A stretch of DNA of 64,000 bases from Marasmius tenuissimus (taxonomy: Eukaryota; Basidiomycota; Agaricomycetes; Agaricales; Marasmiaceae): contig JAQOTA010000028.1 in the NCBI GenBank assembly GCA_029532415.1, positions 62,001-126,000 on the forward strand, read 5' to 3'. Of the stretch, positions 1 to 10,763 are shown piece by piece (position 1 is the stretch's first letter; each line of letters starts with the position of its first letter). The notes beneath the pieces were generated by a model that was not told where the DNA came from, did not search any database, and worked only from the letters and a program-made list of their open reading frames with translations. Position numbers and translations under genes: made by a program.

Positions 1-2251
1 ACGGCGGTATTCTATCCCTTCTTCTCCTGCACAAGTTCTCTGGCGCTTGTCGGCAACGAAATCTGAGCTGGCGAGGGTGGCTTCTGGAATCACTATGTCG
101 TTATCAGGTCCAGGGCATTTACAGCGATTTATGCTACCAACCTGGGACGGGCATATTGCCATTGCAATGTGAGCTTGAGGCTCCTTGATTTCCGTGCTGT
201 TGGTTCCCTACAAAACAATTTGAGTCAATGTTGGTATCTATTTCCCCATCCGTGTCAGTATTGGCGGGACAACCCAGAATATAGGGTTCGGTTAACCAGA
301 ATCAAGAGAGGCCGCGGATAGCTGAGGGGTGGGAAATCACCTCACCTAATACCTGAAATCGATCCGAGTCGTTTGAAGGGCGGAAAGCGTAGGCATCAAA
401 TCCAAGATGCCGAGCAAAGTTCGTAGTCGTGTGGTCAAAACCTCGGAGGATTTGATATTGGCGAAGCAATTTATAGCGATCGGTGGACCATGAAGATGAT
501 CTGAAGAACTTTAGGACCTCGAAGTCGTTGGGAAGGCCAAGATTTTGACGGAGTTCAGGTGAGAGAGGAGGTTGGCCACTTTCTTGGAATGACCAATGAT
601 GGAAGGACCAGTAATAGTTGTAGGTTTTACCAAACAGCCTGTTGGGAGGAGGTAGATGGATAAAAAGATAGATTGGTTGTTGCCGTTGGATTTCGCGTCC
701 AAACCTCCAGTGTAAAATTTCGCCATAGAACTGCGCCCAAGGTACAACCAGCCCTGGACAATATCAAAAGGTGGAGATGGGATACAAAAAGTGACATACT
801 GAAAACATTGAGATCCTCTTCCAACGACATTCCCAGTGCATGAAACATGCTCAATGCCTCTGACACCCAAGCCTCTTTTGCATATTCATTCAATCCCAAG
901 TGAAGCATATTTTCGTTGTCTTCGCGAAGCCGGAATCTGCTCAAGTTAGTCGAAGGAAGTGGCCAACAAGTTCCGATGATTTCACCTCGTCCAACCATTT
1001 TCCAACAACGTTTGCTCTATGAGATTGTCGTATTTGCTCTTCCAGACATTATTTGCGACGGCGATAGCGATGGGTGTGTTGGTCGAGGTGCAAAACACAG
1101 TTGGCCGGTTAACTTCGACGTGGTCAACGCTTCCAGGCACGTAGACATCATGTGAAGTGCGATCTGATTCTAACACATCGACGAATGTGCGATCTATTTC
1201 CCTCTTCTCAAAAGTCGCCAAGTAGCGCACGAAAACATCTTCCTTCAGAAGCTCCGTGCTCACACCTGGGTTCTCTATCCCTTTGAAATCCCACGACCAA
1301 GTTCCACACTCCTTTCCTGGGACACGGCAGATGACTCCCCTTGTCGCATCCATCCATATCTCCTTATCCCCACAACGCCAATGTTGCTACAACCGTTTCA
1401 GTGAACTGTTCGACTTTGCCGATCTAATGCTTACTTTCAAGCTACTGAGATAAAATCGACTCAACGTCCCTATATTCCTTGCAAAGACGGCAGCAGGCAC
1501 AAGTTCTGAAGTAAACAATAAATCAGCCATGCTCCACTGGCGGATACAAGACCACTTACCGCCTAAGAGAATCAATAGTGGGATTTTGGACCGATTGAGC
1601 CCAACAAGGTGGGCGTTACTCGCGCATCTACTCGGTATTGAGTTCAAGTTCTTGCAAAGCCAAAGGATATGAGACTGACAAATGTTTAGAATGGCGCCGA
1701 AAGCTGTTCTTCCACTTCTGTCCGATTGGTTCATTATGGAGCTCTTAAAAGCAATAACAATTCGTACCTCTGTAGCTCTCTGACCTTCAAAGGACACAAC
1801 AGTGACTATCTTTCCTTTCTCTTCCCCTGACAAGACTTCTCCAATATAGATACTTTGCTCGCAATCGATTGGGACGTATCGCTTTGTCCCCCCATCCCAT
1901 TCCTTGAGTCTCTCGCGATCTATCAGATAAAGCAGTTGGATATCGCGGCGTCTGTATTCCCCATACTAGTTCATTTGACTTGTGTGAGGCTTTTGTGGGA
2001 CTACCATTGACCATGGTTTCCTTACTCACCTGGTCGTACTCCGCCTCCTCTGCCTCAGTCCCTTGGATATACCAACGTATTGGACGTGCGTGTTGCCAGG
2101 TTGTCCTGTTGTCGTTGTTGATAGTAAAGCTCCCGGGACCGATATTCACATTTTGATCCCCCTTTACGTGCACGACTCGGAATTCGGAGCTGCTAGCACT
2201 TGATTGACCGTTCTCGATGGAGGAGAGGGAAGTCAATTTTGAATAGGACAT
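1..2251 (-). CDS. Family A copy 1 (A1), unknown function, 3' end outside window
   Basis: This is the most diverged of the left-hand family A copies; I do not recognise the family. Exon 1 (2251-2030, 74 codons) has the Gly/Asn motif as GDQNVNIGPGSFTINNDNR and ends WYIQGTEAEEAEYDQ before a GTGAGT donor. Exon 2 holds YVPIDCEQSIYIGEVLSG. Next come SNAHLVGLNRSKIPLLILLG, ELVPAAVFARNIGTL, IWMDATRGVICR, LLKEDVFVRYLA, RPTVFCTSTNTPIA, NNVW and LLENGWTR, then the exon with QQPIYLFIHLPPP and GFDHTTTNFARHLGFDAYAF. The acceptor expected about position 282 reads GG where every other copy has AG, so intron 8 may not be removed normally. The last visible words, RQRT and GIEYRR, match the A4 tail better than the A3 tail. 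The start is the ATG aligned with other copies. The C-terminus lies beyond position 1. Confidence 0.72.
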
Positions 2252-2939
2252 GGCGTGGTGGGATTGATGACTCGTAGGGGGACGAGTTACCGCATCAACC
2301 TCTTATATTCCGGCTGTCAGCCCTCGTGTCGTCTCGTGTAAACTGCGGACATTCTAGTCAAACTCTTTATTGATATGGAACCTCAGATTGACTTGCCCGA
2401 GTCAGTGGGCCGTCAAAGTACACGACGGGATAAATGCTTACCAACACCGTAATTTTACACGCGGAAAACATGCGTACTCAACCTCAGTCGTTGATCGCAC
2501 TTATGACAACTCGGCGTATACTGTTGAGGTCACAGGTCATCGAGATCACACAAGGAAAGACACAAAAACCGACCTAAAGGCACTGCTAGCCTCGGTAATC
2601 TTCCCCAAAATCGACTCATGAATCGTCGATTCGTTCTGGAGGAGGCTGTCTTTCCTGATCTGGCGGCCCGTGGAGTATCCAATCTTAGAAAAGGGGGAGC
2701 TTATGTGGGAGGTACCACCTCAATAGAATCATGGGCGGGGTCGGCAGGGTCGGTTTGCTGTGTCGACCCCTTTCAGAAGGACAACGGTTTGTACGCGCCC
2801 ATGGGAGAACAAGGATGTCAAAACTCATTCAAATTAGGAAATATTTGCAGGGAAGCTCTGTGATTGAGGAAGCAAGCTTATGAGCAATCTTTGGGTTCCC
2901 AAGGCCCGATCCCGGGAGTGAATGTACTCGAGACGTACC
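2252..2939 (-). pseudogene. Decayed family B segment (left part of B1)
   Basis: This stretch lies upstream of A1 and resembles the DNA upstream of A2, A4, A5 and A6. The end of the segment (AGTGAATGTACTCGAGACGTACC) matches the B sequence near 15797-15820, which gives the empty site for the mobile element that starts at 2940. No long frame survives and no product can be named. The CGTACC at 2934-2939 is the left copy of the target duplication. Confidence 0.5.
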
Positions 2940-2969
2940 TACGGTTGCCGAGCAGGCTCAGGCCGACCT
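2940..2969 (+). repeat. Left terminal inverted repeat of the 1,662-bp element
   Basis: All 30 bases are the reverse complement of 4572-4601. The match stops at the next base on both sides. Confidence 0.9.
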
Positions 2970-3545
2970 CAGGCTAGACGCTGTCCCAAGCTATAGTAAT
3001 CTGCTGATAGTCAATCTTGGGAAGGTTAATTGATGAAACTTCTGATCAAGGGAGATGTTCTGGGGGGAAGGGATGGTGCCAGACAGACACCCCAAACCAG
3101 CGGGAAACTTCAATATCCCTCTGGCGAGGACAAGGCAAGTTTAGACATGTAAAATTAGCCCAAAATTCGTTGGAAAAACGTGGAGAAAACATACGAAAAA
3201 TGACAAGTCCAAATCAGGAAGGTCTGGCATTTCATCGGAGTCAACGTGCTACAGAAAAGGTAAATTGACAAGGTAAACATTTTTCGTCGGGAAGCTCTCC
3301 ACGACCTTAGTGATCCTCTGGCAGTACGAGATCAAGAATCCTGCTAAGATAGGTTGAAGTCCGCTGGAAAATCAAGAAAAACAGTGAGTTTCTGCTGTGC
3401 GACGGGCGCGCTATGATGTGTTTCACGTTTCAGGCCGTCGGGATACACACTTATTTCGCCACATTCGGTTGTTGGGCAAAAGCCCAGAGGAATCCGGCAA
3501 CCATCAGGAAGCAAAACCATCTATATTGGAAAATGTGAGCTTGAG

Positions 3546-3968
3546 TTACAGCTGGCCCAATAATTCTAGCAAGTTTTTCGATTTTTCGTGCTCATAATTT
3601 TTGTTTAGTGTACAAACAAAATATGACCCGATTTGGTATAGTCATGGTGCCACCCAACGGAGTTCAGCTTCGTTCAACATTTGTCATACCCAAACCAACG
3701 ACAGTGAGTCTTCAACCAATGAATCAAATGACAAAAAATGTGCACACACCAATGCTCAGTTAGCCAACCAGCTTTATGTTCATCCAATATCAAAGAGATT
3801 TGTGCGTAGGTACCATTCTGACGGTGGGGCAAGTCGTGGCCCGTGGGGCGAAGGAAAGCTAAATTGATGGGCCCATACCAAATCAGGTCATATTTTGTTT
3901 GTACACTAAACAAAAATTATGAGCACGAAAAATCGAAAAACTTGCTAGAATTATTGGGCCAGCTGTAA
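3546..3968. repeat. Inverted repeat with 94-bp arms nested in the element
   Basis: Arms 3546-3639 and 3875-3968 are reverse complements with one difference that I can see. They start TTACAGCTGGCCCAATAATT, and a 235-bp spacer separates them. The pair could fold into a long hairpin or be a nested MITE-like insertion. I see no convincing target duplication at 3545/3969. The arms also create mirrored short ORFs, both starting with the residues MFSVQTKYD, which are not treated as genes. Confidence 0.85.
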
Positions 3969-4571
3969 TTTGACTTAGTTCCACGTTGAGGCCGGACGTT
4001 GACTCCCATAGAAAGCGGATTATGGTAGCAAAACATTCCAGAGGTGGGCCAGAACATCTTGACACACCTCAAAATCAGTAAAAGTGGCTGAAGAGAGAAT
4101 AACATGCCGCCAGAGACCCACCGTACAGCCTGGGGATCTCGCACATCAGCAAAACCGGACTTTGATTGCCGGGTTTTGCCGGGTTTTTGAGGGTTTTTGA
4201 TGGTCCAAGCCAAAATTTTGGACACTGTTGGTGCCGTCTACTGCGAATGGCAAAGAATTGTTTGGTTTTTATCTTTGAGGGATGTATCTAGTACATGAAA
4301 GAATAGGGGAATAGTAAGATAATAGGGAATTAGGTATCCTACACACCAGTAGAAATTTCAGGTTGGGCAAAAAGTGACTTAGGTTGTCGGATTGTCGGAT
4401 TCTGGGTTTTCGTCCTAATTTGGCGGGGCGGCAACCCGGGACAATCCATCACCATCAAAGTCCGAAAATACTGATGCAATAAAAATGGTGTCGATTACGG
4501 CAGCATACTTCTGAACCCTATACTCGTGGCGAATCTCTATTTGGCTCCCTTGCCTGGCTCTTTGGTCGACC

Positions 4572-4601
4572 AGGTCGGCCTGAGCCTGCTCGGCAACCGT
4601 A
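4572..4601 (-). repeat. Right terminal inverted repeat of the 1,662-bp element
   Basis: Perfect reverse complement of 2940-2969. It is followed directly by the right CGTACC target copy at 4602-4607. Confidence 0.9.
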
Positions 4602-5340
4602 CGTACCAGAGACTAATACAAGGATCTTTAACCCAAAAAAACTGTATTTCCCAGTGTTGCTTTCAGTATTCCCCAGTAAATTCTACTTGATATCCCGTCA
4701 CATAAGTTTTTGCCTCATGTCGCCATCGAAGGTAGCCACCGCCAAGGTGTCCCAGATTGAATGTCCCTTCGAGTTGGCGGTAATGCCAACTAATCCTCGT
4801 GCGGCACCTTGAACTCGCTGAGCCCGGGTTGCTGTAGGGGATAATGTAAGAAATCATCTTCAACAGGTCCCAGAAAAAACAAGTAGCAGATATTAGAACG
4901 AACACCAGAGGGATATCGCGAGATATGATGCACCGGAAGTTGGCTAGGTTTCCGCTTGGTTCCAGGTTTACCGCGACCGTCGAGCCCATTTTATGACAGT
5001 CCACGGAGACTGGCAGATTCGAATCCATTGAGGTAGAGAAAAAAATTCAACGGATAGCGAGTAATCATAATAACCACCTGGTGAGGGCCATGGTGGGCGT
5101 TCCGGACAGCAAGCGAATTTATTGTCAGCGGCTATCGCGTAGAGCCGAGGAGGTTACCCGTGGGAAATATCAGAATCTCTTCTTGACTCTCACCATGGAC
5201 GATTTGGCTGGTATTGCTGCTTGCCCTTTCAACACGACAAATACCTTTACCAGCCATACGCTGATACACCATCTTGCTAGCCATCACTCAAAGCAAAGCA
5301 AGACCTAGCATCGGAGGAAGGAAACCGAGTCAAACTTGTC
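4602..5340 (-). pseudogene. Decayed family B segment (right part of B1)
   Basis: This continues B1 to the right of the element. A minus-strand frame at 4663-5028 contains the hydrophobic run IPLVFVLISATCFFWDLL, matching the PLVFVLMSVT-like run near 16050 in B2, so B may have encoded a membrane protein. The frame is short, and no start, stop or splice chain can be assembled. The plus-strand frame at 5081-5308 overlaps the same conserved block and is not credited. Confidence 0.4.
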
Positions 5341-8240
5341 ATTGGCTGAGGGTTCGTTAAATGCGATCTAAAAGTCAACGCCTATGCGGTCATTATTGAA
5401 GCAGTAGACAACCAAGAGAGATATAGCTCAGGATATGGAGAGGCTTGGGGTGAGCAATGTACGTTCTTGGGATTCTCCCCCTGACGTTCCTGCTTATGAT
5501 GTACTTGCTACTCCAGGGCACAACCATTCAATTAAACATCATTCGAGTGAAGCAATAAGAATGAAAATTGCATGAAGACCGCTGCGGACGACGTTGAAAC
5601 GGATATGGAAGAGGGTCCGGATCGTCAGTCTCGGCGAAGGGGACATCTTGGTCGGAAGATTCAACAGTTCGAAATACTATTGTTGAGACGTATGTGAAGA
5701 TCTCTCAACGACCTTGGAATGGTCATGCTGATTATCTATGCACCCAGGCTACACACCTGAGTTGGATGCTTCTCTCAATTTATTTTCCGGTCGCCTACAG
5801 CCAACGAGATTTGGGGTCTTGGGGATATGACTTCGAGCGTGATCCGGTGTATAACCAGCTCGAAAAGGGTGGGTTCAGCGATACGATTCGGATGCAACGC
5901 CAGAGGTGAGCTGCTTGCGAGTCCTCCCATGCTCGGAGACGATTGCTGATGATGGACTCGGATGTTGCTTGCACTAGATATGCGTGGCTCAGGAGGCTTA
6001 CGAGCTCCAAAACCTGCCAAGGGGAACCCGTCTGCTTGTCAAGATGAAGACGCTAAAGAAGGCTTGCAACTTCGGACTGGGTCTACCCGTCGTTGTCGAT
6101 AGAACCCAGGAATGAAATGGGTATTGCGGTTCTCGCAGGAAATATGACAGGCCCGTCTTGTTGTCTATTTGCTTTGGAATGGGCGAATGTGACACGGTGG
6201 ATGGAGTAGTGAACACTGGTTGAAGGACCCACATCAGTGCTCGGTCTCGAAGGCACGGTGTGTGAGAAACGTTCAACGCTTGGAGACGTAGTGAATACCG
6301 TCACCTGCGATGTAAGTAGTTCCGCTATGTATCCCTGTCATTCCGGCGTTCAATTCATTTTTCAGTTTCCATCACATAGCGACTTTGGGAAGGCTATTAC
6401 TATCCAACTCATGAGTATGGATCGGGCTACTGGGAAATATCATGGAGTTTTACAGTTGAAATTGGTAAGTCAATATCACAGAATCATGTCCCATCACTCC
6501 CTGGTCTGATTTCGACTCCGTCTTGTAGAACACCCTCGACCCCGCCGGGACTCACGGTCGGCGATCTAATAACCGCTAGCTTTTCACAGACAACTTGGAA
6601 GCTGTCACTATGCTCGGCCGCTGCAACGACAGATGGCTGTCTGACATCGCCAATAGGAAGGTCGTCTCTACAGGTTGGGAGAGCGCCCATCATCCTGTGT
6701 CTCTTTGGGAAGTTATCGTACCGAAGGAACCTACGGAATCTCCTGCCAGATTCCCGCAGTCTGAGGGGGAGGTATGCGGGATGGCTGACGCTGAAAAACT
6801 CTCAGCTCGCTCTACCTATCATTGTCAACGGGATGTCAGGAATGATGGGTAGGGAGATGCTCGAAGGAGATACTCCAGGCCTATTTTGACGTCTATCTAC
6901 CTTGGAATCTATAGTCGTGGCTTGGTGTGTGGGTGATGGTGAAGAGGGCCGCCAAAGACGCCTTGGTAGCACTGCGTTCAACGCCTGGAAATGTGAAACA
7001 TCTCGTTCTTCACGACGTAAGTGGCTCTCCACTCTCCATCCGTCATTGCATCATTCACAGTTCCTTTCGAATTTTTAGCAAGAGCCAGATGGCCTGATGA
7101 CCGTAAGGGATAAGCTATCGCGAAATCCCTGGGAGTTTTGCCGAAGGTCGATACTCCGAAGCTCTTCGATGTGGTTCGGACTACTGGAGATGATGAGGGG
7201 CTTAAGGAGGTCTTGTTAGGCGAATTGGTGAGTACTTATCGCGCACCCATGTCCCATAATCCATTGATCTGACCTCACGTTTGTTTTGTAGGACGCCCTC
7301 GACTCCCGACTCCGTTTCATGATCGGCAAACCATTCAACTAAGCAGTACGCTGTCGCCATTCACTGTGGCTGATGGATCGGACCTGAGTTTTTATAGACG
7401 TGAATCCACTCGACCCCCGATGTGACTTCCTGACACCCACAGTTCGTTCAGTCGACTGAACACTTCAGAGCCGTAAGGGTTGACTTCAATGGAAATTGAG
7501 GAGACCTCACATCGCCTTGTCCGTAGGTAAATAGCGCGTGGCCTTTAAGGCTAAACACTGCTGGAGTCGTCAAACGAAACGACAATCACGTCTTCATCTT
7601 TGTTGAGAACAAGTCGGGTAGTTGAAAGAGATGACGATGAAATTGCTCGGGACAGCGTCGAGCTCCTTCTGATTTATTATTGCAATCACACCATGTACAG
7701 TGAGTCTCCCTCGCTCCAAACGGCCCACATTCAGGCTCACATACTCGATGCAAGCTCTTAGCTGTCTGTACGGTGCGGCGTTGATAGCGGGTAAGGACTC
7801 AAGTTTCGAATGGCTAGGCTGTGTTCGACGAGCCAGAAGATCTGGTATAATAATCACTCGGCGGTGTCAACGATTTAGAGGTGAGCTGTTGCGCGCTCGG
7901 GTACGAGATTTGATTAGATTAATAGCATTTTTGGACTCTAATCTTCTCGCCAGGCGTACGTAGGATTGGTTTCGGTACATTCACAAATAAACTCGGAGCC
8001 GAAACCGCGTTGAGTAAAGGTAGGGGTGCTCAAGCGGCGATGGGTGAAGCAGGTCGTTCGTAACGACTGTACAGGCTGTAGATTGGTTATGATAATCGAC
8101 TGGACGATTGCTCGGGATTTTTGTTATACGTTGGAGCTTCCTGCCTGGCTTGTGAGTCGCGGTGTGGCCGTGACCACCAACTCCAATCTATGGGCACTCA
8201 TCGGAACGATGTCGAATCGAAACTGAAGTTCACACCTTAC
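5341..8240 (+). repeat. Region C copy 1, decayed and unidentified
   Basis: This is a region of about 2.9 kb that recurs in diverged form at about 16600-18440, 32500-34700 and 40490-42330. Plus-strand fragments are recognisable between copies. One is the block around 6590-6780, which matches 33140-33330. Another is the block around 7100-7220 (VDTPKLFD...TGDDEG), which matches 33660-33760. Stops and shifts break every candidate frame, and I cannot name a product. The right end, about 8060-8170, keeps a short footprint of family A exon 8 sequence, also seen near 34560-34650 and intact in A9a. Confidence 0.45.
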
Positions 8241-8543
8241 TTGTTTCCTCTTTTATGAACGGGAGAAGTTGAACCAGCACCCAAGATCTCGTTCCCTTCT
8301 CAAGCAAACGTTATGCCTACTTATAGCATTTCAGGACTCCGATGCGACATTGGCGAGCACGAAGCTTAGATTACCCCGTTTCCTTACAAGTTTGATCCGC
8401 CCCAAATGTTCAGGACAAAACCACCTATAAGATGCGAGCTAACGGGTGAACATCAAATCCAAGATTACAATAAAGAGTCTCCATTAACTGGTAATCCAAG
8501 TATAATACAACCAATCCAACCTGTTCTAATAAACTCGTACTAG
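8241..8543. other. 3' flank of the original A2 gene
   Basis: This sequence lies beyond the original A2 stop and matches the flanks downstream of A3 (20341-20705), A5 (about 34700-35012) and A6 (44229-44585). An example is the shared TTTCAGGACTC...GATGCGACA block. It is probably former 3' untranslated sequence. No gene is seen. Confidence 0.5.
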
Positions 8544-8805
8544 TTATCGTGGCGAGAACGTAAGCACGCGGTAGACCCAGAACAGGCCCGAAAGCCACTG
8601 CATAAATAGCAAAAACAAACACCAAAACACGATAATGCAATCGAATACCAACCACCATGTCGCTAGGAAGGAGTGTTTCTGGATGCGACTGGTCGTATCG
8701 ACACCACCATCTGTAGGATCGTGAGAATCAGGTTAGAACCATTCAATGCACATCGAACATGGAGAAGATAGATGAATACGAACCGAGGTTGCTACCAGAG
8801 TCGGT
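8544..8805 (-). pseudogene. Detached 3' end of A2 (rest of exon 12 and anchor exon 13)
   Basis: On the minus strand this contains the end of exon 12, a GTTCGT donor, an acceptor CTACAG and the last exon. The last exon reads SFLATWWLVFDCIIVLWCLF and ends YRVLTFSPR-stop at 8544-8546. It aligns base for base with A3 positions 20706-20965. It was once joined to the A2 sequence at 10764, because the A3 paralog is continuous across that point. It is now separated from the rest of A2 by a 1,958-bp element, so it is no longer reachable by a normal A2 transcript without element removal. Confidence 0.85.
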
Positions 8806-10763
8806 CATCAGCAAAATACCGGAAAGGTTGAGACCTAGGTAGAATGGATTGGCGTAAGTAAAATACGCCGATCCGATAGTAGTGAATTTTAAGAGTGTTC
8901 TACCTTGGTACAAGTCCCGCAACGCGTTTACACGGTTGCGGGTGGCTATAAGAGTATCAGAACACGGCGAGAACGGGGTTAAAACTTACCCAGAACTCGT
9001 TAAAACCCCCAAAATCCATGTCCAGGGTTGTACCCCGCCGAACTCATCACGATGAACGAAACGCGTCGAACCCGATTTTGGGGCATTCCAAGCGGGTTTC
9101 AACCAGTTTTGGGTGGTTTCGACGCGTTTTGAGGTTCATAAGGACTATCGGATAAACAAACTAGTTAGTATGGTCGATAGGCATACCAATAGATTTCGAA
9201 ACCCTTACCGGTTTTCGCGATTCCCTTCGCGTTCTGCAGTTATCAGTGTATTCTACTCGTACCAAGGGCTTTCTGACGAGATTCGAGATCTTAGAAGGTC
9301 TTTCACGGCAAATTTTGGAAGAAAAACGCGTCTCTATTATGGAATAAGTGACGAAAAGTACAAATAAGAGGTCCCAGCCGACATAAACATATTTTTTTAT
9401 CATATATGAGAGTGCGGCGCCTGATTTCCATATTCGCGAGGCTACGCTTTGACGTTCTAAGGGAGATGTGGTCGAATGAGCGAGCTTCCGACGCGAGAAA
9501 ATGGCTTACCTCGTTGGAAGCCCGGGAAAGTTTGTCAATTTCTCCTTTCCTCCCACTTCCACCCTCATCAGTGACTCCTCCTGCCTCCATCTGCAACCAC
9601 CCTTGATCCTGCAGGGTCTGAGGGACCTTTAGTAAGTATTTTCCTTCCTGATCTTGCTCAGGATCGCATATCTGACAAACCGCTCATCAATACAGCTCCA
9701 AACCCATTTTCAACCAAAATCGACCTTTTTCTCTACCAAAACTCGGTCCATCTTCGATTGGGAGACGAATTTGAGGTTCAGGGAGGTTACTGGGCTTTGG
9801 TGAGTCCCTAAACCGTATCTTTGACGACTCAGAACACTGACGTTGCGTGTCTGTAAGCTGCCTTGGCCATCCTGTTCCCCTTCACCACTACCGGCATCTC
9901 ATATTCGACCTTTGACGTTCACCAATCGACGACTAGCATCACCGGCCTCCCGAACCCGACCTCTGACGATAACGAAGACGATGAACGTTGCAGCCGCAGC
10001 CCCGACGCCGTTCAGCATAAGCTGCTTTTCCATCAATGACGAATCCCCCTACCAATCGACATGTACGGCGTTATCTTTCGAAGACGAGGGTAAGTTAACC
10101 GTCAAATTCGTCAACGATTTTGACGGACTTACCTCTAACCTAGACCTCAAGTCATGGTTGAAGACCCACACCGAGATTGAGAAAGGTCATTCGCGTTCCG
10201 AGGGAGAGGGATTTTTGTACGCTTTCCGGATCGACGGAGTGGACTATTCCGACGTCACCGACTGCGACCTCACCGACACCGCCGCGTTCAAAGTTGGCCG
10301 AACAGTGGGTCCTCAGCGTCGGGAAACGGAGTGGAGGCAGCAGTGCCGTTCCCAGACGCACACATGGTACACACCCATCCAGGTCGAACACTGTCATTCC
10401 GTTGGTGAGTTTTCCTTCATATCCTGAGGAATAGCGAGGCTCTTAACTATTTGTAGAACGTCTCGTTCACGCTGCGTTGGAGAAGATTTGCGTGTCGAGG
10501 CCGCGCAAAGTATGCACCGATTGCGGGCGCACCCAGCTTCACTCTCCGGTATCATCCTTGACACTCGTTAGGAGGTACTCAAATTCGTTATTTTCTACTG
10601 GTTTTGTGCTCACGGATTCTTGCTTTTTTTCCGGATTTCGTAAAAGTTTTAATACTGTTATATAGTCTGTTCCTGCTCGCAACCACTTACAGCGAGCTTC
10701 AGTCTACCTAACGGGTATTGGGGTACCAAATGGCCTTACAACCGTTCGGGTATTTTGCTGATG
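8806..10763 (+). mobile_element. 1,958-bp TIR element carrying a GIY-YIG gene, inserted in A2
   Basis: The ends are inverted: CATCAGCAAAATACC at 8806-8820 and its reverse complement at 10749-10763. Weaker matching continues to about 25 bp (GGAAAGGTTG against CGAACGGTTG). Deleting 8806-10763 and one copy of GT rejoins A2 exactly as in A3 (gagtcggttggcatggg near 20961). The target duplication is thus only 2 bp (GT), or 3 bp if the boundary shifts by one. The only gene I can build inside is a T5orf172/GIY-YIG gene (9501-10665). About 700 bp precede it, with short inverted motifs (CCCGCAAC/GTTGCGGG near 8926-8942, AAACGCGTCGA near 9059 and 9120). No DDE-type transposase is visible. Confidence 0.8.
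9501..10665 (+). CDS. T5orf172-type GIY-YIG domain protein
   Basis: The proposed exons are 9501-9570, 9615-9635, 9696-9799, 9858-10089, 10144-10404 and 10457-10665, together 897 nt (298 residues) in one frame. The gap 10090-10143 is also open in frame and may be coding rather than intron. The C-terminal half has the family pattern: GFLYAFRIDGV (GIY-like), FKVGRT (YIG-like), RR..EWRQQC, then ERLVHAALE and CTDCGRT. These are features of the T5orf172/MUG113 GIY-YIG group, which bind or nick DNA. The acidic residue normally following the Cys cluster (H-x-E-W/F) is not evident; the sequence reads CGRTQLHSPV, so activity is doubtful or the last exon is mis-modelled. The start and first two exons are the least certain; exon 2 uses a GTATTT donor although GTAAGT lies 4 nt upstream. 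Confidence 0.7.

Larger units (their letters stand above)
2940..4601. mobile_element. 1,662-bp non-autonomous DNA element with 30-bp perfect TIRs
   Basis: The ends are perfect 30-bp inverted repeats beginning TACGGTTGCCGAGCAGG (2940-2969 and 4572-4601). The element is flanked by CGTACC at 2934-2939 and 4602-4607. Removing the element and one CGTACC restores a continuous B sequence, as seen uninterrupted near 15800-15870 and 39690-39760. No transposase-like frame is visible; internal ORFs are short and partly produced by a nested inverted repeat. A 6-bp target duplication does not settle the superfamily, so none is assigned. Confidence 0.85.

Noticed and set aside
3601..3913. Two mirrored ORFs starting with MFSVQTKYD
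   Set aside because: They arise from the two arms of an inverted repeat and are not independent genes.
10498..10665. Reading the end of the GIY-YIG gene as a zinc finger
   Set aside because: Only one CxxC pair (CTDC) is present; the pair is a normal part of the T5orf172 C-terminal region.
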